Positions 44,058-53,107 of a DNA stretch of 64,000 nt are shown one piece after another (within the stretch, counting starts at the first letter, position 1; each line of letters begins with the position of its first letter). The stretch is from positions 91,642-155,641 of the forward strand of contig NSJL01000008.1 in assembly GCA_002634385.1 (NCBI GenBank), in the 5' to 3' direction. The DNA is from Nitrospira sp. (GTDB lineage Bacteria; Nitrospirota; Thermodesulfovibrionia; Thermodesulfovibrionales; Dissulfurispiraceae). Below the pieces are notes generated by a model that saw only the letters and a program-made list of their open reading frames with translations, was not told where the DNA came from and did not search any database. The position numbers were made by a program, and so were the translations under genes.

Positions 44058-44086
44058 TAATAACTGTATATAGATCCTTTTGTCAA
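44058..44086 (-). promoter_or_regulatory. Predicted promoter of the type II secretion operon
   Basis: Minus-strand TTGACA (44086-44081), 17-base spacer, TTATTA (44063-44058), or TATTAC with an 18-base spacer. It lies directly before gspC. No other strong promoter is apparent within the 14-kb operon. Confidence 0.5.
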
Positions 44087-44136
44087 GTTATCACATGAAG
44101 TGATGAAAAACGGCGGCATGTACTTTTTCAAAGACT

Positions 44137-44165
44137 CTGGATTCCGGTTTCCACCGGAATGGCGG
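44137..44165. repeat. One-ended fragment of the CCGG-type dispersed repeat
   Basis: CTGGATTCCGG then TTTCCACCGGAATGGCGG resembles one arm of the element at 29403-29483. It sits in the 133-base gap between gspC and mlaC. Confidence 0.5.
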
Positions 44166-44182
44166 CGTAGAGGGACTCCGGC

Positions 44183-44827
44183 TCACCCTGTTTCTTTCTT
44201 CCGCTCCTTCGCCTTTTCGATTCCCTCATCCACCTGCTTTTTCTCCATTCTTCTGATCAATTCCTCATACCCTCTGGAGCGCATTATCGAGTTGAACTGG
44301 CTGCGATAATTATTGACCAGGCTGACCCCCTCGATCACCACATCGTAGGCTTCCCACTTGCCGTCCCTTCTGAGGAGCCGGTACTCGATGGGGATCTCCA
44401 CGTTCTTCTTTGTAACGATCTTCGTCCTCACCGAGGCATATTCGCCATCGGTGCTCTCCCCGGTATAGAGGATCTTCTCGTCGGAATACCCTTCGATCTT
44501 ATTGATATAGGTCCTTTCGAGAAGGTCGCTGTAGAGGGAGACAAACTCCTTTCTCTCCTCGGGTGTCCTTTTATTCCAGTGGAGAGCGAGGGAGCGTCTG
44601 GCCATCTCCTCGAAATCGAATCTCTCCCCGACCACCTTCCGGAGCGCCGCCCTCCTCTCCTTTGTCCTTTCGGGCCTTTTCATTTCTTTATCCTTGAGGA
44701 TCGTGAGGACCCTGTCCACCGTCTGCTTCATCTGGTTTGTCGGTTCTCCCGCGTAGACCGACCCCGCGGACAGCAGCACCAGGAAAAACAGCAGGAATCC
44801 CCTATACCCATACCTTCTCTTCAGCAT
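44183..44827 (-). CDS. mlaC: MlaC, periplasmic phospholipid shuttle
   Basis: A 214-residue Tgt2/MlaC protein carrying phospholipids between outer and inner membrane. Signal peptide FLLFFLVLLSAGSVYA; family signatures KVVGERFDFEEMARRSLALH and GVSLVNNYRSQFNSIMRSRG. ATG at 44827 preceded by AAGGAGTGG. Last gene of mlaE-F-D-C. Confidence 0.95.
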   Translation of the reverse strand: MLKRRYGYRGFLLFFLVLLSAGSVYAGEPTNQMKQTVDRVLTILKDKEMKRPERTKERRAALRKVVGERFDFEEMARRSLALHWNKRTPEERKEFVSLYSDLLERTYINKIEGYSDEKILYTGESTDGEYASVRTKIVTKKNVEIPIEYRLLRRDGKWEAYDVVIEGVSLVNNYRSQFNSIMRSRGYEELIRRMEKKQVDEGIEKAKERKKETG

Positions 44828-44912
44828 CTCCACTCCTTGTTCCACCTCTGTATTTTCTTTCCTTCCCCTCACCATAGCAACACAGCATTCTCAAAGGAGA
44901 CAGAAGACATCC

Positions 44913-45353
44913 CTATACTTTCCCGTAGACGTATTTGGAAATAAGCTCCTCAAAATCGATGGAGGATTCAGTCTCGCGGATCCTCTCGCCGTTCTTCAGT
45001 ATCCTGTCGGACCCACCGGGGGATATCTGGACATACTTCTCCCCGATAAGCCCCTTTGTCTTGATCGATGCGATGGCGTCCTCCTGGATTTTGACATCCC
45101 CGTAAATGAGAAGCTCGACATGTGCCTGGTAGTCCTTCAGGCTGATGTCCTTTACTTTTCCTATCTCGACGCCGGCTATCTCCACCGCGGCTCCCCTTCG
45201 TATTCCTCCCGCCCTATCGAAGTCCGCAGAGAGGGTGTAGCCCCCGGCGCCCAGCGCCTCGAGTCTGCCGAGCTTTATCGACAGGAATGCAAGGGAGATA
45301 ATGCCCAGTAACAGAAAAAAACCTGCAGCCAGCTCTACGTCGAACTTCCTCAT
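44913..45353 (-). CDS. mlaD: MlaD, MCE-domain lipid transport protein
   Basis: A 146-residue inner-membrane-anchored MCE protein. One N-terminal membrane helix (LAAGFFLLLGIISLAFLSIK) then the MCE fold (FDRAGGIRRGAAVEIAGVEI, IKTKGLIGEKYVQISPGG). Forms a hexameric ring on MlaFE. GGAGG lies six bases before the ATG. Confidence 0.96.
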   Translation of the reverse strand: MRKFDVELAAGFFLLLGIISLAFLSIKLGRLEALGAGGYTLSADFDRAGGIRRGAAVEIAGVEIGKVKDISLKDYQAHVELLIYGDVKIQEDAIASIKTKGLIGEKYVQISPGGSDRILKNGERIRETESSIDFEELISKYVYGKV

Positions 45354-45371
45354 GTCGACCTCCGCGCTAAT

Positions 45372-46121
45372 TTACCCTAGAGACTTTATGGGACCTTGCG
45401 TGCTTCCGGTGATAAACTGGCGCACCGCCGGGTCCTGGGAGCTTTCAATCTCCTCCGGGGTTCCCGCTGCAACAATGCGCCCTCCATACAGCATCGCCAC
45501 CTTATCGGCCACATCGAAGATCTCGGGAATCTCGTGGCTGATGATGACGCCGGTAAAACGGTACTTCCGGTGTGTACTTACTATCAGATTATGGATGGAA
45601 TGGAGGATTATGGGATCCAGTCCCGTGGTCGGCTCGTCGAAAAAGACAATGGACGGTTCCGTAATAAGCGCCCGGGCAAGGGCGACCCTCCTCTTCATCC
45701 CGCCGCTTATCTCAGAGGGATACTTCTCTTCGATCCCCCGCAGTCCTACATCTTCAAGGGCGCGCAGGCCCCTCTCCCTGATCTCCCCGCTGCCGAGACG
45801 GGTCTTCTCCCGCAGGGGAAAGACCACGTTGTCATAGATGGTCATGGAATCGAAAAGCGCACTTCCCTGGAAAACAACACCGAACTTCTCCCGGATCCTG
45901 TCCAGTTCCCGTCCCCGGAGTGCGGTGATATCCACGCCATCCACCAGGACGTGTCCCCTGTCGGGCTTCAGCAACCCGATAAGGTGCTTCAGCAGCACGC
46001 TCTTTCCCCCGCCGCTTTCGCCGATAATCGCCATCAACTCCCCGTCGGAAACGGACAGGGAAATCCCTTTCAGCACCTTTTGCCCCTTGAACGACTTTTC
46101 GAGGTCGATAATCTCGATCAT
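45372..46121 (-). CDS. mlaF: MlaF, ABC transporter ATPase for phospholipids
   Basis: A 249-residue ATPase. Walker A GESGGGKSVLLKH, signature SEISGGMKRRVALARAL, Walker B IVFFDEPTTGLDP, switch His VIISHEIPEIF. GESGGGKS and GGMKKR-type signatures are typical of Mkl/MlaF. ATG at 46121 gives the normal MIEIIDLEKSF start. Confidence 0.96.
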   Translation of the reverse strand: MIEIIDLEKSFKGQKVLKGISLSVSDGELMAIIGESGGGKSVLLKHLIGLLKPDRGHVLVDGVDITALRGRELDRIREKFGVVFQGSALFDSMTIYDNVVFPLREKTRLGSGEIRERGLRALEDVGLRGIEEKYPSEISGGMKRRVALARALITEPSIVFFDEPTTGLDPIILHSIHNLIVSTHRKYRFTGVIISHEIPEIFDVADKVAMLYGGRIVAAGTPEEIESSQDPAVRQFITGSTQGPIKSLG

Positions 46122-46132
46122 TCCATATTTCC

Positions 46133-46918
46133 CTATGTTACGATGAGCACCGAGCCGAGGAAGTAGTCCCATACGAGGATCAGGATGGACGACATCACCA
46201 CCGCCTCTGTCGTTGACTTGCTCACTCCCTCCGCCCCGTATCCCGTCTCGGCGGTGTAGTACCCTTTATAACAGGAAATCCAGGAGACGATGATCCCGAA
46301 ACAGAGGGATTTGTATATGCCTATCCTGATATCCTGCATGTCCACGAAATTCTCCATCTGTGAGAAGTAGGTCCCCTCGCTGAGGCCCAGAAGCTTTACC
46401 CCCACCAGGTATCCGCCATAGATGCCGATTACATCGAAAATCGCACCCAGCAGGGGAAAGACGATGAAGGCGGCGACGATATTGGGCACCACCAGGTAGC
46501 GTATCGGGTTGAGCGCCATGGAGACCAGGGCGTCGATCTGCTCCGAGATCCGCATGATCCCTATTTCCGCGGTGAGAGCGGAACCGGCCCTCCCCGTCAC
46601 CATTAAAGCGGAAAGCACCGGCCCCAATTCCCGTATCAGGGTCAGGGCGATGGCCGGACCCAGAAGGGCCTCGGAGCCGAATTTCCTGAGCGTATAAAAG
46701 AGCTGTATGGCGAGGACCATACCGGTAAACGCCCCGGTGAGGAGAATGACCGCGATGGATTTGGTGCCGAAAAAGCGTATCTGCCGCAGGAACAGCTTGA
46801 ATTTGAAGGGCGGCAGAAAAACAAGAGCCAGTGAATTTCCCAGAAAGAGAATCATCTGCCCCATCGTCCTCAGGGTCGCCAGCGCCCATGCACCTAGTAT
46901 TCTCAGTAGTCTTTCCAT
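46133..46918 (-). CDS. mlaE: MlaE, ABC transporter permease for phospholipids
   Basis: A 261-residue permease with five or six membrane helices. The family core LTGAFTGMVLAIQLFY, GPVLSALMVTGRAGSALTAE and IGIMRISEQIDALVSMALNP is very clear. First gene of the operon, with AAAGGAA before the ATG. No mlaB STAS gene is in the operon. The 193 bases upstream (46919-47111) show no clear feature beyond AT-rich sequence. Confidence 0.97.
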   Translation of the reverse strand: MERLLRILGAWALATLRTMGQMILFLGNSLALVFLPPFKFKLFLRQIRFFGTKSIAVILLTGAFTGMVLAIQLFYTLRKFGSEALLGPAIALTLIRELGPVLSALMVTGRAGSALTAEIGIMRISEQIDALVSMALNPIRYLVVPNIVAAFIVFPLLGAIFDVIGIYGGYLVGVKLLGLSEGTYFSQMENFVDMQDIRIGIYKSLCFGIIVSWISCYKGYYTAETGYGAEGVSKSTTEAVVMSSILILVWDYFLGSVLIVT

Positions 46919-47111
46919 GTTCCTTTGATTGTACAGGGGATTTGCAAGACTTTGTTTCTTTTCCTAAATAATATGAGGAAACCCCTGTGATGTCAACGCG
47001 AACGGTTCACCGGGGCCGGGAAATACAATGTACTACTCTTGTCTGTATGATGTCAATGATTTTGCGCAGGGAGAGAGATAAAAAAAAGATTTTCTGAAAT
47101 GCTCCGGGCTC

Positions 47112-47432
47112 TCACTGCAGTACGATGGTGTCGCTCATCTCCACGAGACCCTTCCTCACGATCCTGTCAATATCAGGGAGGACGGCCCGGATCTTTTCTT
47201 CGGAATCCACCACCTCGATCTTGATGGGCAGGGTCGTCGAAAGGTCGAGGATCTTCGCCGTATGAAACACCCTGTCTCTCCCGTAGCCGGCAACACCGCG
47301 GAAGGCACTGACCCCCGAAAGTCCCTTTCGGTAGAAGAGGTCCATCAGTACTTCATACACCGGCTTCCCCTCGTACTTATCGGTTTCATCGACATAAACG
47401 GTAAGTTTCTTCGCGGCTCTCTCTCTTTCCAT
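47112..47432 (-). CDS. DUF190 PII-like protein, partner of the fluoride channel
   Basis: A 106-residue protein of the DUF190 family (ferredoxin-like, PII-like fold): KLTVYVDETDKYEGKPVYEV, GLSGVSAFRGVAGYG, IEVVDSEEKIRAVLPDI. Genes of this family are often next to crcB/fluC, as here (11-base gap), and may regulate fluoride export. I use the ATG at 47432; the frame reaching further overlaps crcB. Confidence 0.9.
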   Translation of the reverse strand: MERERAAKKLTVYVDETDKYEGKPVYEVLMDLFYRKGLSGVSAFRGVAGYGRDRVFHTAKILDLSTTLPIKIEVVDSEEKIRAVLPDIDRIVRKGLVEMSDTIVLQ

Positions 47433-47443
47433 TCCCCTCTCTC

Positions 47444-47818
47444 CTACAGTGCCCTGGATAGGATCTCCCCGGCTTTCAGCGCGGCGAACCCCGCGACAAC
47501 ACTCAAAAAAATATTCAGGAACGCGAGCATCCATTCCCCGTCCCTGATCAGGGCTCCCGTTTCGAACTCGAAGGTGGAGAAAGTAGTATATGCCCCGAGA
47601 AACCCCACCACCAGGAACAGCCTCCACTGCGGGTTGACCATAAACCTTTCGGCAAACAGGGTCATCAGCAGCCCGATACAAAAACTGCCGCTGACATTGA
47701 TGACAAAGGTGCCCAGGGGGAACATCCTTCCCCATCTCTGGCTGATCCAGACACCGAGGGCATACCGTACGATCGCCCCCAGGAATCCGCCGGCCCCGAT
47801 TATCAGATACTGGTACAT
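47444..47818 (-). CDS. crcB: CrcB/FluC fluoride ion channel
   Basis: A 124-residue four-helix membrane protein forming dual-topology dimers that leak out fluoride. GGFLGAIVRYALG, GTFVINVSGSFCIG (conserved Asn) and YTTFSTFEFET (the Phe box) are diagnostic. I looked for a fluoride riboswitch in the 122 bases upstream and saw none. Confidence 0.96.
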   Translation of the reverse strand: MYQYLIIGAGGFLGAIVRYALGVWISQRWGRMFPLGTFVINVSGSFCIGLLMTLFAERFMVNPQWRLFLVVGFLGAYTTFSTFEFETGALIRDGEWMLAFLNIFLSVVAGFAALKAGEILSRAL

Positions 47819-47940
47819 GTGCCGCTGCCCCTCCCTCCCTGCTCAGGGGAACAAGGGTACTCCTTTCCCCTCCCGTATCCGCCTGCTCATGACTCCGGTT
47901 ATTAAAACACTCTCCGCCTGAAAAATCCAGATATCTCCTC

Positions 47941-49245
47941 TCACCGGGCGTTATACTTCCTCACCTCGACCTTCATCCGCTGCACCGCCCCGGGATCATA
48001 GCCGGAATAGAGGGCGGAGAAGACCGAGTTATTCGTAAGCAGGGGATCGATGCCGTCGTCGATTACCCCCTTTTGCACCAGCTCGTCCCAGAGGAGGGTG
48101 CCCCGGATGGGGGAGAATTCCGCAAGATGGATTCTCACTCCGAGGGACTGCAGGAATCCGATCCCTTCCTCCACCTCTCTCCATTCCTGCCCGGGCAAAC
48201 CGTACATGAGATACGCACCCGACTCCCTCTTGCCGAACCCCTCTGCCTGCAGCAACCGCATCGCCTTTTCGAAATCCCGGCAGTTTATCTTGCTGCCGGT
48301 CGCCCTCTGTCGCTCCTCGTCCACCGTCTCCAGGCTCAGGCGCAGGGTCCTGAAACCCGTCTCCCGCATCAGCCGGGCGACTCTCCCGTCGATACACCGT
48401 GCGTGCAGACCGTTGGGACAGTGGAAATTGAGGGCGAGCCCTCTCTCCTTTACCCTTTCGAGAAGGGGGACAATGGACGTGTCCGCATCCAGGAGGAGGG
48501 CGTCATCATAGAAGGCGTACTCGCGAACCCCCATACCGTACAGGTCCTCGATCTCCTGCACAACCTCCCCGGGGGAACGCCTTTGGTAGAACGGCGAGAG
48601 GAGCGTCGAGGCGCAGTACGGACAGGAACAGGGGCAGCCGGAGGACATCTGCAGGGGCGCAAAGGGAGAATGGCGGTAGAGCCCGAGCCGGTAATAGGGC
48701 AGCGGGCCCCCCCTCTTCTTCTTTTTTATCCTGAAACCGAAGGTGGACAGGACGAAGAGGAGATTCCGGGAGAGGGCGCCCCTGTAGATAAAGTCCGCTC
48801 CCGAATGCATGAGGGCGTGCTCAGGGTAGAGCGTTGCGTAGATTCCGCCGAGCACAACGGGTATGTCGCCCAGGACTTCCCGTATCACCCCGATCGCCCC
48901 GGCAACGCCGGGGTACCAGTATGTCATAAGGGAGGTCGCCAGGACGCAATCGAAAGGGCCCTGTTCCCTGAGACTCCGCGCGAAATCATCGACACCGATC
49001 CCGTACCTTTTGTACCTGCGCCCGACACCCCGCAGCACATCGGGCTTTTCCACCTCTTCCGCCCTGAACCTTCCCGTCCCGTATCTCCTCGGTGTATACG
49101 CATCGGTGCAATCGATAAGGGAGATATCGACATCAAAGCCGCTCAGGTATTCGGCGACCCTGAGAAGACCCAACGGCCTCGCCCAGAAATTATAGGCGGC
49201 AAAATCGTATATCCAGGGATTGACGAGAAGAATTCTCGGTCTCAT
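47941..49245 (-). CDS. B12-binding-type radical SAM protein
   Basis: A 434-residue enzyme. The N-terminal region has the cobalamin-binding-like fold found in this family (RILLVNPWIYDFAAYNFW, with IPVVLGGIYATLYPEHAL). Radical SAM core with CPCSCPYC (CxxxCxxC), then the TIM-barrel strands (LALNFHCPNGLHAR, LRLSLETVDEERQ, YLMYGLPGQEW). Substrate unknown; similar genes are common in Nitrospirota and deltaproteobacteria. ATG at 49245 with GGAG four bases before it. Divergent from prmA. Confidence 0.85.
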   Translation of the reverse strand: MRPRILLVNPWIYDFAAYNFWARPLGLLRVAEYLSGFDVDISLIDCTDAYTPRRYGTGRFRAEEVEKPDVLRGVGRRYKRYGIGVDDFARSLREQGPFDCVLATSLMTYWYPGVAGAIGVIREVLGDIPVVLGGIYATLYPEHALMHSGADFIYRGALSRNLLFVLSTFGFRIKKKKRGGPLPYYRLGLYRHSPFAPLQMSSGCPCSCPYCASTLLSPFYQRRSPGEVVQEIEDLYGMGVREYAFYDDALLLDADTSIVPLLERVKERGLALNFHCPNGLHARCIDGRVARLMRETGFRTLRLSLETVDEERQRATGSKINCRDFEKAMRLLQAEGFGKRESGAYLMYGLPGQEWREVEEGIGFLQSLGVRIHLAEFSPIRGTLLWDELVQKGVIDDGIDPLLTNNSVFSALYSGYDPGAVQRMKVEVRKYNAR

Positions 49246-49272
49246 GCTGCTCCACACTCCAATAAGCGTCAT

Positions 49273-49302
49273 TTGTCAGATTCCTATTATAAAAGGTATA
49301 GT
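49273..49302 (+). promoter_or_regulatory. Predicted promoter upstream of prmA
   Basis: TTGTCA (49273-49278), 18-base spacer, TATAGT (49297-49302). It is followed by AAGGAG and a three-codon GTG frame before the prmA start at 49428, so the message would have a leader of about 120 bases, including a short match (49374-49389) to the end of the MITE-like repeat. Confidence 0.5.
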
Positions 49303-49427
49303 AAAATATAAGAAGGAGCAATCAGTGCGGACATGAGTCACCTCCCCCTTTTTGCTGTCGCTCACCGCTCACCAGGGTGTGTCTGCCGCTTCCTTTCAGA
49401 GATCATCTCGTAATCGCGTGTACCGCC

Positions 49428-50270
49428 ATGGGATACTACGAATTCACCATTACCGTTGCCGATGAGTCCAGGGACGCCCTTCTGGAGAGGATGTCCCAGG
49501 CGGGCTGTCTCGGGGTTGTCGAGACGGACAGCACGCTCATTGCCTATTTCACGGATCTCACCGGGATCGACAGCATCCTCGATGACCTGGGTTGCTCCCG
49601 TTCCGTACTCGAAGAGGCGGGGCTCCCTTCCGGGTTCACTTTCGAGTATGTCTTCCTCTCGGAAAGGGACTGGAACGAATCATGGAAGAAGAAGTTCGAA
49701 CCTATTCTCGTGGGGGAGAACCTTTCCGTGGTGCCGCCATGGGACACGTCCGACACGGGCCGTATGACCCTTATCATCGATCCCGGCATGGCCTTCGGAA
49801 CAGGACACCACGAAACAACGAAGAACTGTCTCGCCCTTATCGAGAGATTGGCGGGGGAGGTCAACAGGGGAGCCTTTCTCGATGTGGGTACCGGTACGGG
49901 CATTCTCGCTATCGCCGCCTCGAAGCTGGGCTTCGAACAGGTGGTGGGCGTCGACATCGACCCCCTCGCCCTCTCCGCGGCACACCGCAATATCGCGTCG
50001 AACCGTCTCGTGAATATACAGATCAGGGAGGGGAGCCTCTCCTCAGCGGAAGGTCTTTTCGACATGATCGCCGCCAATATTCTGAAAGAGGTACTGCTGG
50101 GCATGGCTCCGGGCATCGCGGCCCGGTTGAAGAGACCGGGTACGGCACTCCTCTCCGGCATGCTCACGGGCCAGGAGGACGAGGTGATTGCGGCAGTGGA
50201 AAGGGAGGGCCTCCGGTGCAGGGAGAAGATAGTGGACGGACGGTGGGTTTCATTAATCGTTTCTCATTGA
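49428..50270 (+). CDS. prmA: PrmA, ribosomal protein L11 methyltransferase
   Basis: SAM-dependent methyltransferase modifying ribosomal protein L11, 280 residues. N-terminal substrate-recognition domain (YYEFTITVADESRDALLERM), linker RDWNESWKKKFEPILVG, and the catalytic domain with IIDPGMAFGTGHHETT, LDVGTGTGILAIAASKLG and ANILKEVLLGM. ATG at 49428 chosen because it opens the conserved N terminus; no clear Shine-Dalgarno. Confidence 0.95.
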   Translation: MGYYEFTITVADESRDALLERMSQAGCLGVVETDSTLIAYFTDLTGIDSILDDLGCSRSVLEEAGLPSGFTFEYVFLSERDWNESWKKKFEPILVGENLSVVPPWDTSDTGRMTLIIDPGMAFGTGHHETTKNCLALIERLAGEVNRGAFLDVGTGTGILAIAASKLGFEQVVGVDIDPLALSAAHRNIASNRLVNIQIREGSLSSAEGLFDMIAANILKEVLLGMAPGIAARLKRPGTALLSGMLTGQEDEVIAAVEREGLRCREKIVDGRWVSLIVSH

Positions 50271-50295
50271 CAAAAAACCACTATATCGTTAAAAT
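50267..50295 (+). promoter_or_regulatory. Near-consensus sigma-70 promoter of yceD-rpmF-plsX-fabH
   Basis: TTGACA (50267-50272), exactly 17 bases, TAAAAT (50290-50295). It begins inside the prmA stop codon and lies 36 bases before yceD. Confidence 0.8.
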
Positions 50296-50330
50296 TAAAG
50301 ACTTAACTTTTACTTTTTGTTGGTTTCACT

Positions 50331-50840
50331 ATGAAAATCATCGTTTCTGAAATACCCGAAGAGGGGTTGAATATCGATATTGAGGAGACTATCCACTCCG
50401 AGCTGGTGAAGATAGTCTCCCCCGTCAGCGCATCCCTCAGGATCGAAAAGAGGAATGCGGAAGTGCTGGTACAGGGAGAGATACATGCAAAGGTGGAGCT
50501 GCAATGCAGCAGGTGTTTGCAGAGCTTTACCGTCCCCGTGCATTCCGCTCTCTCCGTCGTCTACGACCCCGCAGAGGTCATCAACAGGGAAGAGAACTAT
50601 TCCCTAAAGGGAGACGAGCTCGATATGGGTTTCTACCGGAATGACACTCTTGACCTGAACGACCTGCTTCTGGAGCAGTTGTTGCTGAACATCCCCATGA
50701 AGCCCCTCTGCAGGCCCGATTGCGAGGGAATCTGCCCGCAGTGCGGAAAAGATCTCAATGCGGAAAAGTGCACCTGTGAAGTTTCCGAAATAGATCCGAG
50801 AATGAAAGTGCTGGAACAACTACTAAAAAGAAAGGAGTAA
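50331..50840 (+). CDS. yceD: YceD/DUF177 family protein
   Basis: A 169-residue protein of the family implicated in 23S rRNA accumulation. Conserved CSRCLQSFTVPV and a C-terminal zinc-finger-like cluster RPDCEGICPQCGKDLN then CTC. Directly before rpmF, the usual arrangement. Confidence 0.93.
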   Translation: MKIIVSEIPEEGLNIDIEETIHSELVKIVSPVSASLRIEKRNAEVLVQGEIHAKVELQCSRCLQSFTVPVHSALSVVYDPAEVINREENYSLKGDELDMGFYRNDTLDLNDLLLEQLLLNIPMKPLCRPDCEGICPQCGKDLNAEKCTCEVSEIDPRMKVLEQLLKRKE

Positions 50841-50844
50841 GAGC

Positions 50845-51033
50845 ATGGCAAATCCGACACATCGTCATACACGGTCGCGGAGAGACAAGAGGAGGGCAAA
50901 CTGGAAGGGACAGAATCCCACCCTGGTGGAGTGCCCCGAGTGCAAGGAGATGAAGCTCCCGCACCGGGTATGCGCCCAGTGCGGCACCTATGACAAGAAA
51001 AAGGTCCTTGAGGTAGTCTCCAAGGAATTATGA
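50845..51033 (+). CDS. rpmF: Ribosomal protein L32
   Basis: A 62-residue large-subunit protein of the zinc-binding (C+) type: ANPTHRHTRSRRDKRRANWK, VECPECKEMKLPHRVCAQCG with four Cys in two CxxC pairs. Ends overlapping plsX (ATGA). Confidence 0.98.
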   Translation: MANPTHRHTRSRRDKRRANWKGQNPTLVECPECKEMKLPHRVCAQCGTYDKKKVLEVVSKEL

Positions 51034-52034
51034 GAGTCGCCCTCGATGCCATGGGGGGAGACTTTGCGCCTGACGTCACCATAGCAGGCGCCATCGAGGC
51101 GGTAAGCGAGTACGATCTTGAGGTCGTCCTTGTGGGAGACGAGCGGAAGCTGACCGATGCTCTCGCGGGGAAACGCTACCCCTCCGGCAAAATATCTGTT
51201 TTCCACGCGTCGGAAGTGGTGGAAATGGACGAGTCGCCCTCCATCGCCCTCAGGAAGAAGAAGGATTCCTCCATCCGCAGGGCAGTGGAGCTTGTCAGGA
51301 ACGGGAAGGCGGACGCCGCGGTCAGCGCCGGTAATTCCGGGGTTGCCATGGCGACCTCCCTTTTCCTCCTGGGGAAACTTCCCAACGTGGACAGGCCCGC
51401 CATCGCCACCATCATGCCGTCCCTCACCGGTTTCTTTGTCCTCATGGATGCGGGGGCGAATGTCGACTGCAAACCGGAAAACCTCCTGCAGTTCGCCCAC
51501 ATGGGAAACGCCTACTATAAAGCCATTTTCAACGCCCCTTCTCCGCGGATCGCCCTTCTGAGCATCGGGGAGGAGGACACGAAAGGCAACGAGCTTACGA
51601 AGGTAGCTTTCAAGTACCTGAAGAATGCCGAGATGAACTTCACCGGCAATATCGAGGGGAAGGATATCTTTCTGGGCGATGCCGACGTCATTATCTGCGA
51701 CGGGTTCATCGGCAATATCGTTTTGAAAGTAAGCGAGGGCCTCGCGGAGACCATTATCAAGATGCTGAAGCGGGAGATCGCCGGCATTACCACCGGAAAA
51801 CTGGGGTACCTGATGATCAAACCCGCCATCAGGAATTTCAAGAAGAGGACGGACTACTCGGAATACGGGGGAGCGCCCCTTCTCGGCATCAACGGCACCT
51901 GCATCATCAGCCACGGCCGCTCCTCTGCCAAAGCCATCAAGAATGCCGTAAAAGTCTCGGCGGAAATGGCAAAAAAGAAAGTACACGAAATTATCGCCCA
52001 TACCCTGATGGACTCCGCTCCCCAGGGATCGTGA
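51030..52034 (+). CDS. plsX: PlsX, phosphate acyltransferase
   Basis: Makes acyl-phosphate from acyl-ACP for phospholipid synthesis, 334 residues. RVALDAMGGDFAPDVTI, AAVSAGNSGVAMATSLFLLG, VLMDAGANVDCKPENLLQFA and CDGFIGNIVLKVSEG are diagnostic. Translationally coupled to rpmF. Confidence 0.98.
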   Translation: MRVALDAMGGDFAPDVTIAGAIEAVSEYDLEVVLVGDERKLTDALAGKRYPSGKISVFHASEVVEMDESPSIALRKKKDSSIRRAVELVRNGKADAAVSAGNSGVAMATSLFLLGKLPNVDRPAIATIMPSLTGFFVLMDAGANVDCKPENLLQFAHMGNAYYKAIFNAPSPRIALLSIGEEDTKGNELTKVAFKYLKNAEMNFTGNIEGKDIFLGDADVIICDGFIGNIVLKVSEGLAETIIKMLKREIAGITTGKLGYLMIKPAIRNFKKRTDYSEYGGAPLLGINGTCIISHGRSSAKAIKNAVKVSAEMAKKKVHEIIAHTLMDSAPQGS

Positions 52035-52065
52035 AATCTAAGAGCAAAGGACAGGACTGCCCCGT

Positions 52066-53046
52066 ATGGTAAAGGCAAGGATCATCGCTACCGGATCGTA
52101 TGTACCTGAAAAAGTACTCACCAACCATGACCTCGAAAAAATGGTGGACACTTCCGATGAATGGATCACCGAGCGATCGGGAATAAAAGAGAGGAGAATA
52201 GCGGCAAAGGGGCAGACCGCTTCCGATCTTGCCTGCGAGGCCTCGAAAGCCGCCCTGAAACAGGCGGGCCTGAAGGGCGGGGATATCGATATGATCATCG
52301 TCGCCACGGTAAGCGGCGATATGCCCTTCCCCTCCACCGCCTGCCTCCTGCAGAAACGCCTGGACGCGAAGAAAGCCGCGGGGTTCGACGTGAACGCGGC
52401 GTGCTCGGGGTTCCTCTATGCCCTTTCCGTCGGAGAAAGCTTTATCAAATCCGGGGCTCATAAGAGGGTCCTGGTGGTCGGTACGGAAGTGTTGTCCAAA
52501 TTCGTCGATTGGGAGGACAGGACCACCTGTGTCCTTTTCGGGGACGGCGCCGGGGCCGTCGTTCTTGAGGCCGCCACCGGCGACAGCGGAATCCTCTCCA
52601 CCCACCTCCATTCGGACGGCAACCTCTGGGAATTGCTCAACATCCCCGGGGGTGGATCGAAAAACCCTCCCTCGAAGGATACGGTCAAGGAGGGACTCCA
52701 TTGCATCAAGATGAAGGGGAACGAGACCTTCAAGGTTGCGGTACGGACCCTCGAGGCACTGGCGACCGAGACGTTGAAGCACAATAAGCTGAAGCCCGCT
52801 CAGCTGACCGCCTTTATCCCCCATCAGGCGAATCTCAGGATTATCAAGGCGACTGCAGAAAGGCTCAGCCTCCCCATGGATAAGGTGGTGGTAAATCTCG
52901 ACAGGTATGGGAACACGTCCGCCGCATCCATCCCCATCGCCCTTGACGAGGCGGTCCGGACAGGCAGGATCCGGACGGGCGACTACGTGCTTCTCGAAGC
53001 CTTCGGGGGGGGGCTTACCTGGGCGTCGGCGCTTATCAGGTGGTAG
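52066..53046 (+). CDS. fabH: FabH, beta-ketoacyl-ACP synthase III
   Basis: Starts fatty acid synthesis by condensing acetyl-CoA with malonyl-ACP, 326 residues. Catalytic triad visible: Cys113 in VNAACSGFLYAL, His in FIPHQANLRI, Asn in DRYGNTSAASIP. The usual downstream fabD-fabG-acpP are absent; a kinase remnant follows instead, suggesting a rearrangement after fabH. Confidence 0.97.
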   Translation: MVKARIIATGSYVPEKVLTNHDLEKMVDTSDEWITERSGIKERRIAAKGQTASDLACEASKAALKQAGLKGGDIDMIIVATVSGDMPFPSTACLLQKRLDAKKAAGFDVNAACSGFLYALSVGESFIKSGAHKRVLVVGTEVLSKFVDWEDRTTCVLFGDGAGAVVLEAATGDSGILSTHLHSDGNLWELLNIPGGGSKNPPSKDTVKEGLHCIKMKGNETFKVAVRTLEALATETLKHNKLKPAQLTAFIPHQANLRIIKATAERLSLPMDKVVVNLDRYGNTSAASIPIALDEAVRTGRIRTGDYVLLEAFGGGLTWASALIRW

Positions 53047-53073
53047 GCGGGAACAGGACCCGGAAACGGGGGG

Positions 53074-53107
53074 ACTTACTTACTTACTTGCTTGCTTTCT
53101 TTCTTTT
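53074..53107. repeat. Short tandem CTTA/CTTG/CTTT repeat
   Basis: Three ACTT units are followed by GCTTGCTTTCTTTCTTTT, a degenerating tetranucleotide microsatellite directly after fabH and touching the stop of the kinase remnant. Confidence 0.7.

Noticed and set aside
47819..47940. Fluoride riboswitch ahead of crcB
   Set aside because: The sequence lacks the conserved GGNGAUGG...CCGCC-type core and pseudoknot; only GC-rich unrelated sequence is seen.
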